From Burkholderia singularis (GTDB taxonomy: Bacteria > Pseudomonadota > Gammaproteobacteria > Burkholderiales > Burkholderiaceae), in contig NZ_FXAN01000126.1 of the NCBI RefSeq assembly GCF_900176645.1, forward strand, positions 81,065 through 145,064: a DNA stretch of 64,000 bases, given 5' to 3'. How positions within the stretch are numbered: position 1 is the first letter of the stretch; the number at the start of each line of letters is the position of its first letter. The notes beneath the pieces were generated by a model that saw nothing but the letters and a program-made list of their open reading frames with translations, did no database searches and was not told the origin of the DNA. The position numbers and the translations under genes were made by a program. Below, one piece after another: positions 1 to 7,568 of the stretch.

Positions 1-481
1 GCAGTTCGAAGCCGGTCGCGATCTTCGCGTTCTTCAGCACCTTGCCCGACGACGTATCGCCCTTCACCGCCGGCTCCGTGTACGTGATCTCGCGCACGAG
101 GACCGTCGGCAGTTCGACCGAGATCGCTTTTTCGTTGTAGAACACCACTTCGCAGGCCATCCCGTCTTCGAGATAGTTGAGCGCGTCGCCCATCATCTCG
201 GCTTCGACTTCGTATTGGTTGTAGTCGGCGTCCATGAACACGTACATCGGATCGGCGAAGTACGAATACGTCACTTCCTTGCGGTCGAGCACCACGACGT
301 CGAACTTGTCGTCGGCCTTGTAGACCGATTCCTGGCCGGCGCCCGTCAGCAGATTCTTCAGCTTCATCTTGACGACGGCGGCGTTGCGGCCCGACTTGTT
401 GTATTCCGTCTTCGAGACGACCCATGCGTCGTTGCCGACCATCACGACGTTGCCTACGCGGAGTTCCTGTGCGGTTTTCAT
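1..481 (-). CDS. efp: Elongation factor P (3'-truncated by window edge)
   Basis: Translation factor that binds between the P and E sites of the ribosome and relieves stalling on polyproline stretches. The first 160 residues, of about 185 in the family, are present, from MKTAQELRVGN through the domain II text DADYNQYEVEAEMMGDALN. The tip residue that is post-translationally modified is Arg32 (NKSGR32NAAVVKMK) and not lysine. This is the Neisseria/Pseudomonas/Burkholderia subtype, whose arginine is rhamnosylated by EarP. The earP gene lies directly upstream on the same strand, 193 bp away, so efp could have its own promoter in the gap; I could not pick one confidently. The C-terminal OB domain is cut by the window edge. 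Identity is secure. Confidence 0.96.
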   Translation of the reverse strand, partial: MKTAQELRVGNVVMVGNDAWVVSKTEYNKSGRNAAVVKMKLKNLLTGAGQESVYKADDKFDVVVLDRKEVTYSYFADPMYVFMDADYNQYEVEAEMMGDALNYLEDGMACEVVFYNEKAISVELPTVLVREITYTEPAVKGDTSSGKVLKNAKIATGFEL

Positions 482-674
482 GACTAAAACTATCCTGAAT
501 GGGAGAAATTGCTTGAGCGTCGCTCAACGGCTAACGGCGCAAACAGTCCGGAAAGACCAGGCCGCACGTGTATGGAGCGTGCGGGCGACACGTTCGCGAT
601 ATCTGCCGCGTATGTTGCACGTGTTGCATGCGCGGCTTCGGACGGATTTGCGTAGTGAGCCGTTGGATAACCGT

Positions 675-1880
675 TTATTTTAACTGAGTTTTTGTGAAAT
701 TCGCCAGATTTCCGGCAAGATCGCCGATGGCGGCGAGTTCGTCGGCCCAATCCGCTGCGCGCGCGCTCAGCGCGGCGCGATGGCGCTGAAAATCGGCCCA
801 ATCGGGCGTGCCCGCGCCGTTCCATGCATGCCAGAAGCGTTCGGCCGCCGCCCGTGCGGCCGGCGCGAGCCCCGCCGCATAGTGGGCGAGTGCGGCGTCG
901 AGCTTGGGCAGATGGGCGTCGTCGGTTTGCGGGTAGATCTGCCAGACAAACGGCCGGCGTGCCCATTGCGCGCGCACGAACGAATCCTCGCCGCGCACGA
1001 AATTGATGTCGGATGCCCACAGCAGCTTGTCGTAATAGGGCTGCGCGACGAAGGCGAGCCCGTGCGCGCTCAGGTTGCCGCGCGTCGCGCGCGCGCCCGC
1101 GCCAAATCCGGCGGCTCCGAAAAAGCGTGCGACGCGCGCCGAGATCCGGCCTTCCGGCACGAGCAGTACGACCGGCTCGGCGCCGTCGCGCCATTGTTCG
1201 AGCAGCACGTCGACGGCCGGATTCTCGTAGGCGAACAGCGAGACGGATGTCATGCCGTTCGCGGGCGTAGGGCGGCCCGCGACGTCGCGCCACCAGACGT
1301 CGCGCGCGGCATCGAACGCGTGCCGCCGCGCGTCGAGGTCGCGTTCCTTGAGCACGCCGCCCGTGCCGGGGCCGAGGCCCGGGAAGAAGAACGTCTTGGT
1401 CAGCGGGTAGCGTGGGTGCGGCGACGGTCTCAGATGAAAGTCGCGCACCCAATCCTCGGCACTCAAGTATTCGAGATTGATCCATACGGGGGCCCGGGCG
1501 CGGCGCGCCATCGCCGCGACATACGCGCCGGGCAACTCGCAGGCGAACGCTTCGATCACGACGTCGGCGATCTCGAGCGTATCGCCCGCATGCGCAGGTT
1601 CGCGCCAATGCTCGACGACGACGCCGTCCAGCATCTGCCGCGCGGCGTCGATGTGCGCGGCGGGCTCGAGTCGCGCGAACGTCGACAGATCGTCGACGAA
1701 AAGCCGTACCTGCCAGCGATGTTCGGCGGCCAATTGGCGCGCGAGGCGCCAGCACACGCCGATGTCGCCGAAATTGTCGACGACCGCGCAGAAAATATCG
1801 GCGGCGATCGGCTCCGGCGTGTGGGGCGCCGAGCGGACAGGGCTGGCGGCGGCGGATGTGAGCGAGGCGGACGACTTCAT
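675..1880 (-). CDS. earP: EF-P arginine rhamnosyltransferase EarP
   Basis: Cytoplasmic glycosyltransferase (DUF2331 family) that transfers rhamnose from dTDP-rhamnose to Arg32 of EF-P. About 401 residues. The family-defining N-terminal text CAVVDNFGDIGVCWRLARQL carries Asp35 and Asp39, matching the Asp pair reported as essential in characterised EarP. The C-terminal part has DINFVRGEDSFVRAQW, containing the conserved active-site Glu. The start was taken at the ATG at 1880, just before the conserved region; an in-frame alternative at 1904 adds eight residues, and neither has a strong ribosome binding site. The gene is upstream of and codirectional with efp, which encodes its substrate. Confident call; only the start is uncertain. 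Confidence 0.93.
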   Translation of the reverse strand: MKSSASLTSAAASPVRSAPHTPEPIAADIFCAVVDNFGDIGVCWRLARQLAAEHRWQVRLFVDDLSTFARLEPAAHIDAARQMLDGVVVEHWREPAHAGDTLEIADVVIEAFACELPGAYVAAMARRARAPVWINLEYLSAEDWVRDFHLRPSPHPRYPLTKTFFFPGLGPGTGGVLKERDLDARRHAFDAARDVWWRDVAGRPTPANGMTSVSLFAYENPAVDVLLEQWRDGAEPVVLLVPEGRISARVARFFGAAGFGAGARATRGNLSAHGLAFVAQPYYDKLLWASDINFVRGEDSFVRAQWARRPFVWQIYPQTDDAHLPKLDAALAHYAAGLAPAARAAAERFWHAWNGAGTPDWADFQRHRAALSARAADWADELAAIGDLAGNLANFTKTQLK

Positions 1881-2026
1881 TTTAAGGGCAATGAAAACGC
1901 ACAAGCGAAGGCGGGCGGCGGGCGAGCGAACGGCGCACGGCGATCCGGACGAGTCGTGTGCGGAACGGCCGGACGAATCCGATGCTCTATCGCGCGCGGG
2001 CCGCGGAATCCGCGCGGCGAATGCTC

Positions 2027-2042
2027 TAAACTGACAAGTTTA
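2027..2042. promoter_or_regulatory. Perfect inverted repeat between earP and uvrC
   Basis: TAAACT-GACA-AGTTTA, two perfect 6-bp arms around a 4-bp spacer, lies 40 bp before the uvrC ATG in the 201-bp divergent gap between earP and uvrC. It is AT-rich in a GC-rich setting, which suggests a regulator site or part of a promoter. Function is inferred from symmetry and position only. Confidence 0.3.
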
Positions 2043-2081
2043 AATGACCTCGTTCGCGCGCGCCGCTCGCGCCGATTGCGC

Positions 2082-4268
2082 ATGACAGCCCCCGACGCAC
2101 CTGATTCCTCTTTCGAACCCAAGCAGATCCTCGCCCAATTGCCGCACCTGCCGGGCGTTTATCGCTATTACGACGCGCAAGGCGCGGTGCTTTACGTCGG
2201 CAAGGCGCGCGACCTGAAAAAGCGCGTGTCGAGCTACTTCACGAAGACTCAGTTGTCGCCGCGTATCGCGATGATGGTGACGCGCATCGCGCGCGTCGAG
2301 ACCACCGTCACGCGCTCGGAGGCCGAGGCGCTGCTGCTCGAGAACAACCTGATCAAGGCGCTTGCGCCGCGCTACAACATCCTGTTTCGCGACGACAAGT
2401 CGTACCCGTACCTGAAGCTGACCGGCCACCGTTTTCCGCGAATGGCGTACTACCGCGGCTCGGTCGACAAGAAGAACCAGTATTTCGGACCGTTTCCGAG
2501 CGCATGGGCGGTGCGCGAGAGCATTCAGATCCTGCAGCGCGTGTTTCAGCTTCGTACCTGCGAGGACTCGGTGTTCAACAACCGCACGCGGCCCTGTCTG
2601 CTGCATCAAATCGGACGATGCTCGGCGCCGTGCGTCGGCGCGATCGGCGAGGACGACTATGCGCGCGACGTCGGCAACGCGTCGCGCTTCCTGCTCGGCC
2701 GCCAGAGCGAGGTGATGGGCGAACTCGAGCAGAAGATGCATGCGTTCGCGGCCGAGCTGAAGTTCGAGCAGGCGGCCGCCGTGCGCAATCAGATGAGTTC
2801 GCTTGCGAAGGTGCTCCATCAGCAGGCGATCGAGGTCGGCAGCGACAGCGATGTCGATATTCTCGCCGTCGTCGCGCAGGGCGGCCGCGTGTGCGTGAAT
2901 CTCGCGATGGTGCGCGGCGGCCGGCATCTCGGCGACAAGGCGTACTTTCCGGCGCATGTCGACGGCGCGCTGCCGCTCCCGGAGGCGGCGGCCGACGCGG
3001 AGCACGCGCAGCGGGACCGCGCGGCGGCGGGGGATGCGGCGCGCGACGTCGGCGGCGCGCCGGCGGAGACGGGGGCGGGCGGCGCCGATCCGCAGGATGC
3101 CGAAGTAGCGGTTGCCCGGAGTGGCACGACGACGGACCACGCGGCGCCACGCGGGCCGCAGGACGGCCGCGCGCGCGACGCCGAATCGGCGCAGGCCGAG
3201 ACGGCCGAAGCCGACGAGGCCGCCGATAGCGCCGAAGCCGAAGTCGCGCCGCTCGAAACCGAAGTGCTCGAAGCGTTCATTGCGCAGCACTACTTGGGCA
3301 ATCGCGTGCCGCCGGTGCTTGTCGTGAGCCATGCGCCCGCGAATCGCGAATTGTTCGATCTACTGACCGAGCAGGCCGGGCACAAGGTATCGTTGGTTCG
3401 GCAGCCGCAGGGGCAACGGCGCGCATGGCTCACGATGGCCGAGCAGAACGCGCGGCTCGCGCTCGCGCGGCTGCTGTCCGAACAGGGCTCGCAGCAGTCG
3501 CGTACCCGCGCGCTCGCCGACGTGCTCGGCTTCGAGAGCGACGATCTCGCGCATTTGCGCATCGAGTGCTTCGACATCAGCCATACGATGGGCGAGGCAA
3601 CGCAGGCGTCGTGCGTCGTCTATCACCATCACAAAATGCAGTCGTCCGAATATCGGCGCTACAACATCTCTGGGATCACGCCCGGCGACGACTACGCGGC
3701 AATGCGTCAGGTGCTCACGCGTCGCTACGAGAAGATGATCGAGGAAGTGGCGGCCGAGACCGCGAGCGATGCGGCAGTCGGCATCGACGCGGATGCGGCG
3801 CAGGCAGCCGCGTCGGTCGCGCGGCTGCCGAACATCGTGCTGATCGACGGGGGGCGCGGCCAGGTGGAAATCGCGCGTCAGGTGTTCTCCGAGCTTGGGC
3901 TCGACTGCTCGATGCTGGTTGGCGTTGCAAAGGGCGAGGGGCGCAAGGTCGGGCTCGAAACGCTCGTGTTCGCCGACGGCCGCGCGCCGCTCGAACTCGG
4001 CAAGGACAGCGCGGCGCTGATGCTCGTGGCGCAGATCCGCGACGAGGCGCACCGCTTTGCGATCACCGGCATGCGTGCCAAGCGTGCGAAGGCGCGTCAG
4101 ACCTCGAGGCTCGAGGAACTCGAGGGCGTCGGCGCGAAGCGCAGGCAGCGATTGCTCGCGCGCTTCGGCGGATTGCGCGGCGTCGTTGCGGCGAGTGTCG
4201 ACGAATTGGCGAGCGTCGACGGCATTTCGCGCGCGCTCGCCGAGCAGATTTATCGGCAGCTGCATTGA
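2082..4268 (+). CDS. uvrC: UvrABC excinuclease subunit C
   Basis: Makes both incisions in nucleotide excision repair. 728 residues, about 120 longer than E. coli UvrC. Order of parts: GIY-YIG nuclease (Gly25-Val-Tyr27 ... Tyr38-Val-Gly40, then LLLENNLIK); UvrB-interacting UVR motif around 213-250 (LEQKMHAFAAELKFEQAAAV); RNase H-like 5'-incision nuclease with Asp498 in IECFDISHTMGEA; tandem helix-hairpin-helix at the C-terminus (LEELEGVGAKRRQRLLARFG). The excess length is an Ala/Glu/Asp-rich insertion at about residues 300-391 between the UVR and RNase H regions. The start at 2082 places the conserved LPGVYRYY about 20 residues in; the open frame extends upstream without any UvrC similarity. 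pgsA and tRNA-Gly/Cys follow, as in E. coli. Confidence 0.95.
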   Translation: MTAPDAPDSSFEPKQILAQLPHLPGVYRYYDAQGAVLYVGKARDLKKRVSSYFTKTQLSPRIAMMVTRIARVETTVTRSEAEALLLENNLIKALAPRYNILFRDDKSYPYLKLTGHRFPRMAYYRGSVDKKNQYFGPFPSAWAVRESIQILQRVFQLRTCEDSVFNNRTRPCLLHQIGRCSAPCVGAIGEDDYARDVGNASRFLLGRQSEVMGELEQKMHAFAAELKFEQAAAVRNQMSSLAKVLHQQAIEVGSDSDVDILAVVAQGGRVCVNLAMVRGGRHLGDKAYFPAHVDGALPLPEAAADAEHAQRDRAAAGDAARDVGGAPAETGAGGADPQDAEVAVARSGTTTDHAAPRGPQDGRARDAESAQAETAEADEAADSAEAEVAPLETEVLEAFIAQHYLGNRVPPVLVVSHAPANRELFDLLTEQAGHKVSLVRQPQGQRRAWLTMAEQNARLALARLLSEQGSQQSRTRALADVLGFESDDLAHLRIECFDISHTMGEATQASCVVYHHHKMQSSEYRRYNISGITPGDDYAAMRQVLTRRYEKMIEEVAAETASDAAVGIDADAAQAAASVARLPNIVLIDGGRGQVEIARQVFSELGLDCSMLVGVAKGEGRKVGLETLVFADGRAPLELGKDSAALMLVAQIRDEAHRFAITGMRAKRAKARQTSRLEELEGVGAKRRQRLLARFGGLRGVVAASVDELASVDGISRALAEQIYRQLH

Positions 4269-4580
4269 CCGAACGCTTTGAACGATTGCGCGCCGGGGCT
4301 TGAGGGCGCCGGCGCACCGGCGCCGACGGTTCGTTCGCGCTTGCGCCGCTTCGGCCCGCTTCGAGCCGCTTCGAGCCGCTTCGCGACGGCGATTCGCGCC
4401 GCTTCGGCCTGCCGCTGCGGGTGGCCGCGATTTCCCCCGGCCGGCATGTGCGTTGCCGCGATGGCCGCCGCTCACGCTCGTCCCCGCCGGGCGGCAAGTA
4501 GGATGCTAGGCCGGGCGCGTTGCTTGTGGCAGCGCGCCCGGCGCGGCACAATTGCACATCCTCCAACCGTATCGCATGCC
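4269..4580. other. uvrC-pgsA intergenic region
   Basis: 312 bp with no convincing gene. It contains a short tandem run of the unit GCTTCGAGCC and variants (about 4350-4400), probably slippage-derived. The open frame running into pgsA through this stretch has no conserved text, so pgsA was started at 4581. Confidence 0.5.
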
Positions 4581-5174
4581 ATGCCGTTTAATTTCCCGAT
4601 CTTTCTGACGTGGGTGCGAATCGTGCTGATTCCGCTCGTCGTCGGCGTGTTCTATTTGCCGGACGTGATGCTGAGTGCCGAGCACCGCAATCTGGCCGCG
4701 GCGGTGATTTTCATCCTCGCCGCGCTGACCGATTGGTTCGACGGCTTCTTCGCCCGCAAATGGAACCAGACGTCGGCGTTCGGCGCGTTTCTGGACCCCG
4801 TCGCCGACAAGCTGATGGTGACGGCGGCGTTGCTGATGCTCGTGCAGCTTTCGCGGATCGACGCGGCGATCGCGCTCGTGATCATCGGCCGCGAGATCGC
4901 GATTTCGGCGCTGCGGGAATGGATGGCGCAGATCGGCGCATCCAAGAGCGTGGCCGTGAATTCGCTCGGCAAGTTCAAGACTGCTTGCCAGATGACCGCG
5001 ATTCCAATGCTGTTGTACTACGGCCAGTTGACGCTCGGCGGAGGCATTGCGCTCGACACGCGCACGTTGGGCTTGTGGCTCATCTATCTCGCGGCGGTGC
5101 TGACGATCTGGTCGATGCTGTATTACATGAAGCTCGCGTGGCCACAGATACGCGAGCGCGGCGGGGCAGCGTGA
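4581..5174 (+). CDS. pgsA: CDP-diacylglycerol-glycerol-3-phosphate 3-phosphatidyltransferase
   Basis: Inner-membrane enzyme that makes phosphatidylglycerolphosphate, the committed step to phosphatidylglycerol and cardiolipin. 197 residues, usual size. The CDP-alcohol phosphatidyltransferase signature is complete: Asp51, Asp54-Gly55, Ala58-Arg59, Gly68, Asp72 and Asp76 in DWFDGFFARKW...GAFLDPVADK. Several hydrophobic segments span the protein (for example 8-25 and around 80-100). The start MPFNFPIFLTWVRI is the canonical PgsA beginning. It sits between uvrC and the tRNA cluster. Confidence 0.95.
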   Translation: MPFNFPIFLTWVRIVLIPLVVGVFYLPDVMLSAEHRNLAAAVIFILAALTDWFDGFFARKWNQTSAFGAFLDPVADKLMVTAALLMLVQLSRIDAAIALVIIGREIAISALREWMAQIGASKSVAVNSLGKFKTACQMTAIPMLLYYGQLTLGGGIALDTRTLGLWLIYLAAVLTIWSMLYYMKLAWPQIRERGGAA

Positions 5175-5224
5175 GCGTTCCGGAGCCGGACGCAGTGGCA
5201 GAAGAAAAAGGGCGCGAAAAACGC

Positions 5225-5253
5225 TTGACACACAAATCTAGTTTTCGCATAAT
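5225..5253 (+). promoter_or_regulatory. Sigma70-type promoter of the tRNA cluster
   Basis: TTGACA (5225-5230), a 17-bp spacer, then CATAAT (5248-5253): a consensus -35 and a five-of-six -10 at ideal spacing. It starts 50 bp after the pgsA stop and about 50 bp before the first tRNA-Gly, so transcription should begin near 5260 and give a short leader to the tRNAs. It is the best-scoring promoter I can read by eye in the window. Confidence 0.8.
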
Positions 5254-5306
5254 CTCGTTTCTCCACTGCGAGGTGCTCTGAACGGCGCGGCGGAGAGAAG
5301 CAAAAT

Positions 5307-5382
5307 GCGGGAGTAGCTCAGTTGGTAGAGCGCAACCTTGCCAAGGTTGAGGTCGCGAGTTCGAGACTCGTCTCCCGCTCCA
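5307..5382 (+). tRNA. tRNA-Gly(GCC), copy 1
   Basis: 76 nt. The 7-bp acceptor stem pairs GCGGGAG with CTCCCGC, followed by T and an encoded CCA. The anticodon arm CAACC-TTGCCAA-GGTTG gives anticodon GCC. D-loop AGTTGGTAGA and T-arm GTTCGAGAC are canonical. Identical to the second copy. Confidence 0.97.
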
Positions 5383-5442
5383 GGTTTCAGTGCGGCATTT
5401 TGCTGGTATGTGGTTTGGCAAAGTCTGCAAATGCAGGATGAT

Positions 5443-5518
5443 GCGGGAGTAGCTCAGTTGGTAGAGCGCAACCTTGCCAAGGTTGAGGTCGCGAGTTCGA
5501 GACTCGTCTCCCGCTCCA
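5443..5518 (+). tRNA. tRNA-Gly(GCC), copy 2
   Basis: 76 nt, base-for-base identical to the copy at 5307. The identity extends two bases upstream and one downstream (5305-5383 and 5441-5519), giving a 79-bp perfect direct repeat with starts 136 bp apart. Anticodon GCC, encoded CCA. Confidence 0.97.
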
Positions 5519-5525
5519 GAACAAG

Positions 5526-5547
5526 GGGAAGCCGGGCTTCCCTTTTT
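5526..5547 (+). terminator. Intrinsic terminator between tRNA-Gly and tRNA-Cys
   Basis: GGGAAGC-CGG-GCTTCCC followed directly by TTTTT. It lies 8 bp after the second tRNA-Gly, so tRNA-Cys either depends on read-through or has its own promoter. Confidence 0.75.
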
Positions 5548-5633
5548 GTTTGATAGGCTCGCTGAGCTTTTGAATCCAATCTGCGAATCGTTCATGTGCC
5601 GCTGGCGCCGTGCCGATTCGACAGTCCGCTTAC

Positions 5634-5707
5634 GGCGCGATAGCAAAGCGGTTATGCAGCGGCCTGCAAAGCCGTTTAGGCCGGTTCGACTCCGGCTCGC
5701 GCCTCCA
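5634..5707 (+). tRNA. tRNA-Cys(GCA)
   Basis: 74 nt. Acceptor GGCGCGA pairs with TCGCGCC, then T and encoded CCA. The anticodon arm CGGC-CTGCAAA-GCCG gives GCA. T-arm GGTTCGACTCC is canonical. Third gene of the Gly-Gly-Cys cluster after pgsA. Confidence 0.97.
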
Positions 5708-5717
5708 AGTAGAACGA

Positions 5718-5750
5718 GAAAAAGCCCTGAGAAATCAGGGCTTTTTCTTT
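5718..5750 (+). terminator. Intrinsic terminator of the tRNA cluster
   Basis: AAAAAGCCCTGA-GAAA-TCAGGGCTTTTT: a long stem closed by a GAAA tetraloop and followed by a T-rich tract. It ends the tRNA transcript 10 bp after tRNA-Cys. Confidence 0.9.
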
Positions 5751-5828
5751 TTCTAGCCTCGCTTTCATTCTTGCAAGAAAGTTGCCTAGAGTGGCTGTGA
5801 AAGAACGTGATCGGGCTACAAAGGTCGA

Positions 5829-6740
5829 TTACACCTCTTGTCCCGTGCACGAATCGACCAATGCCGCGACAGTCGGATTGGGGTCCTTCCTCCGCCACAC
5901 AAGGGCGACTTCGTATGGCACCGGTGTCCCGGGGCCGGTGAGTCGCCTGAACTTCACGCTCGCCATATCGGTTGACGCGAGCGCTTCGGGCACCAGGCCA
6001 ACGCCCAGGTTCGCCGCTACGAGTCCGATGATCGTGTCCATTTGCGTTGCACGCTGTACCACGTGCGGAGCGAAGCCGGCGGCGACGCATGCGTTGACGA
6101 TTGTTGCGTACAAGCCGGGCCCTTCAGTCGGTGGAAACAGAATCCAGGGTTCGCGTGCGAGTGCCGCGAGCGGTACGGAACGCCCAGGCGCCACAGCCAG
6201 CGGATGATCTGCAGACAAAACGGCAACCATGCGACTCTTCAACAATCTGCGCTGCGCAATATGCAGGCCGACCTCGGGCTCAAGGGGTAATACAACAATC
6301 CCGGCATCGATCCGGTCCTCGTCCAGCGCGGCAAGCTGCTGGCTGGTGGTCGCCTCGGTGAGATCGAGCGCCACGCCGGGATGGGTGTGTCGAAAACGCG
6401 AAATCAAGGGCGGCAAGACATGCCGTGTGGCGCTCGCAACAAAACCTATTCTGAGGGCGCCTATCAGCCCCTGACCCGCACGCTGGGTAAGTTCAATTGC
6501 GCGCTGTGCCTGGTCCAGCGTTCTGCGCGCCTCTTCGCGTAGAACCGCGCCCGCCGTCGTCAAAGCCGTCACGCGGTTGCCGCGTTCCAGCAGGCGCACG
6601 CCCAGCAGTGATTCCAACTGCCGGATTGCAGCCGTCAGCGGCGGTTGAGCCATGTTTAACCGCTCGGCCGCGCGATGGAAGCTCATGGTTTCCGCGACGG
6701 CGAGAAACTGTTCAAGTTGGCGAAGTGTAAGGGTAGCCAT
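5829..6740 (-). CDS. LysR-family transcriptional regulator
   Basis: 303 residues, the family length. N-terminal winged helix-turn-helix (residues 3-62, with FHRAAERLNMAQPPLTAAIR as the recognition region) followed by a periplasmic-binding-protein-like effector domain (about 90-295, opening LIGALRIGFVASATRHVLPP). The effector half resembles the BenM/CatR subgroup that responds to small aromatic or organic acids, but the ligand cannot be read from sequence. It is divergent from the short-chain dehydrogenase at 6834 with a 93-bp shared gap, the usual sign that this regulator controls that gene. Local base composition is lower in GC than most of the window. Confidence 0.9.
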   Translation of the reverse strand: MATLTLRQLEQFLAVAETMSFHRAAERLNMAQPPLTAAIRQLESLLGVRLLERGNRVTALTTAGAVLREEARRTLDQAQRAIELTQRAGQGLIGALRIGFVASATRHVLPPLISRFRHTHPGVALDLTEATTSQQLAALDEDRIDAGIVVLPLEPEVGLHIAQRRLLKSRMVAVLSADHPLAVAPGRSVPLAALAREPWILFPPTEGPGLYATIVNACVAAGFAPHVVQRATQMDTIIGLVAANLGVGLVPEALASTDMASVKFRRLTGPGTPVPYEVALVWRRKDPNPTVAALVDSCTGQEV

Positions 6741-6774
6741 ATGATGAGAGTATCAAACCTGGTGCTTAATCGTA

Positions 6775-6803
6775 TTGGACGTATCGTGGTTTCGGTCTTA
6801 ATT
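6775..6803 (+). promoter_or_regulatory. Candidate promoter of the short-chain dehydrogenase gene
   Basis: TTGGAC (6775-6780), 17 bp, TTAATT (6798-6803), in the LysR/SDR divergent gap 31 bp before the ATG at 6834. Moderate match only, but the spacing is right and the gap is AT-rich. Confidence 0.4.
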
Positions 6804-6833
6804 TGTACTCTTTCAAACGAATCGAGCCAGAAA

Positions 6834-7568
6834 ATGACCGAGAAAAAACATGCAGTCGTGACGGGGGGCGCGAGCGGTATCGGGTTGGGGATTGCGCGAG
6901 CCTGCATCGACGCGGGCTACCGCGTGACGATCATAGGTCGAAACGAGCAGCGACTGCGAGAAGCCGTCGCGACGCTAGGGCCTGCAGCCACTTATAGACA
7001 GGCCAATGTAGGCCAGCGCAGGGAAGTCGAGCACGCACTCGTGAATATCGAGCGCGTGGATTTGCTGGTCAATGCGGCGGGGTTCATGCGGCCCGTGAGC
7101 CTTGGCGCCGCGCTCGAGCAGGCGGAATCCGATTGGGATGCGATCATCGAAGCCAACCTCAAAGGCAGTTTTTTAATGGCGCACGTCGTCGCATCACGCT
7201 TGCCCCGTACCGGCGGGCGTATTGTCAATATCAGTTCGATCGGCGCGCAGACCGGCGGCAGCCGGTCCGGGGGCATGGCGTATGCGGCGGCGAAGGCTGG
7301 TTTGCACGGCCTTACCTTCGCACTTGCGAGAGAACTCGCGCCGCGTGGCTGTACGGTTAACGCGATTGCGCCGGGTTTTATCGCTGGGACGGGATTCACT
7401 GGCGCATGGTCTGACGAACGTGTTGACGCGATCGTCGCAGAAACCCCGGTGGGCCGGCCAGGCACGCCGGACGACGTGGCCGCAGCGGTCGTTTGGCTCG
7501 CTTCGGAGGCTGCGAGCTTCGTGACCGGCACCGTCATCGCTGTCAATGGGGGATGGCGGATAGGCTAA
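6834..7568 (+). CDS. Short-chain dehydrogenase/reductase (FabG-like)
   Basis: NAD(P)-dependent oxidoreductase, 244 residues, classical SDR. Rossmann motif TGGASGIG at 10-17, NAAG motif after strand 4, and the catalytic set Ser135, Tyr150 and Lys154 (YAAAK), followed by the conserved VNAIAPGFIAGTGF. C-terminus ends VTGTVIAVNGGWRIG, typical of soluble SDRs. The ATG at 6834 was chosen because it starts five residues before the first strand; the upstream in-frame extension has no SDR text. Divergent from the LysR regulator. The substrate is unknown; FabG-like 3-oxoacyl reductase, sugar or polyol dehydrogenase activities are all possible. Confidence 0.88.
   Translation: MTEKKHAVVTGGASGIGLGIARACIDAGYRVTIIGRNEQRLREAVATLGPAATYRQANVGQRREVEHALVNIERVDLLVNAAGFMRPVSLGAALEQAESDWDAIIEANLKGSFLMAHVVASRLPRTGGRIVNISSIGAQTGGSRSGGMAYAAAKAGLHGLTFALARELAPRGCTVNAIAPGFIAGTGFTGAWSDERVDAIVAETPVGRPGTPDDVAAAVVWLASEAASFVTGTVIAVNGGWRIG

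Noticed and set aside
780..2081. Open frame running from 780 into uvrC
   Set aside because: The part before 2082 is the antisense shadow of earP and a GC-rich gap; UvrC similarity begins only after the ATG at 2082.
4350..4400. GCTTCGAGCC tandem units as a regulatory repeat
   Set aside because: Only two to three imperfect units in GC-rich sequence; simple slippage explains them.
4278..4580. In-frame extension upstream of pgsA
   Set aside because: Arg/Ala-rich, simple-repeat sequence without PgsA text; the canonical start MPFNFP is at 4581.
5080..6090. Minus-strand frame across the tRNA genes
   Set aside because: It reads through three tRNAs and two terminators, and contains repeated text produced by the duplicated tRNA sequence; not a gene.
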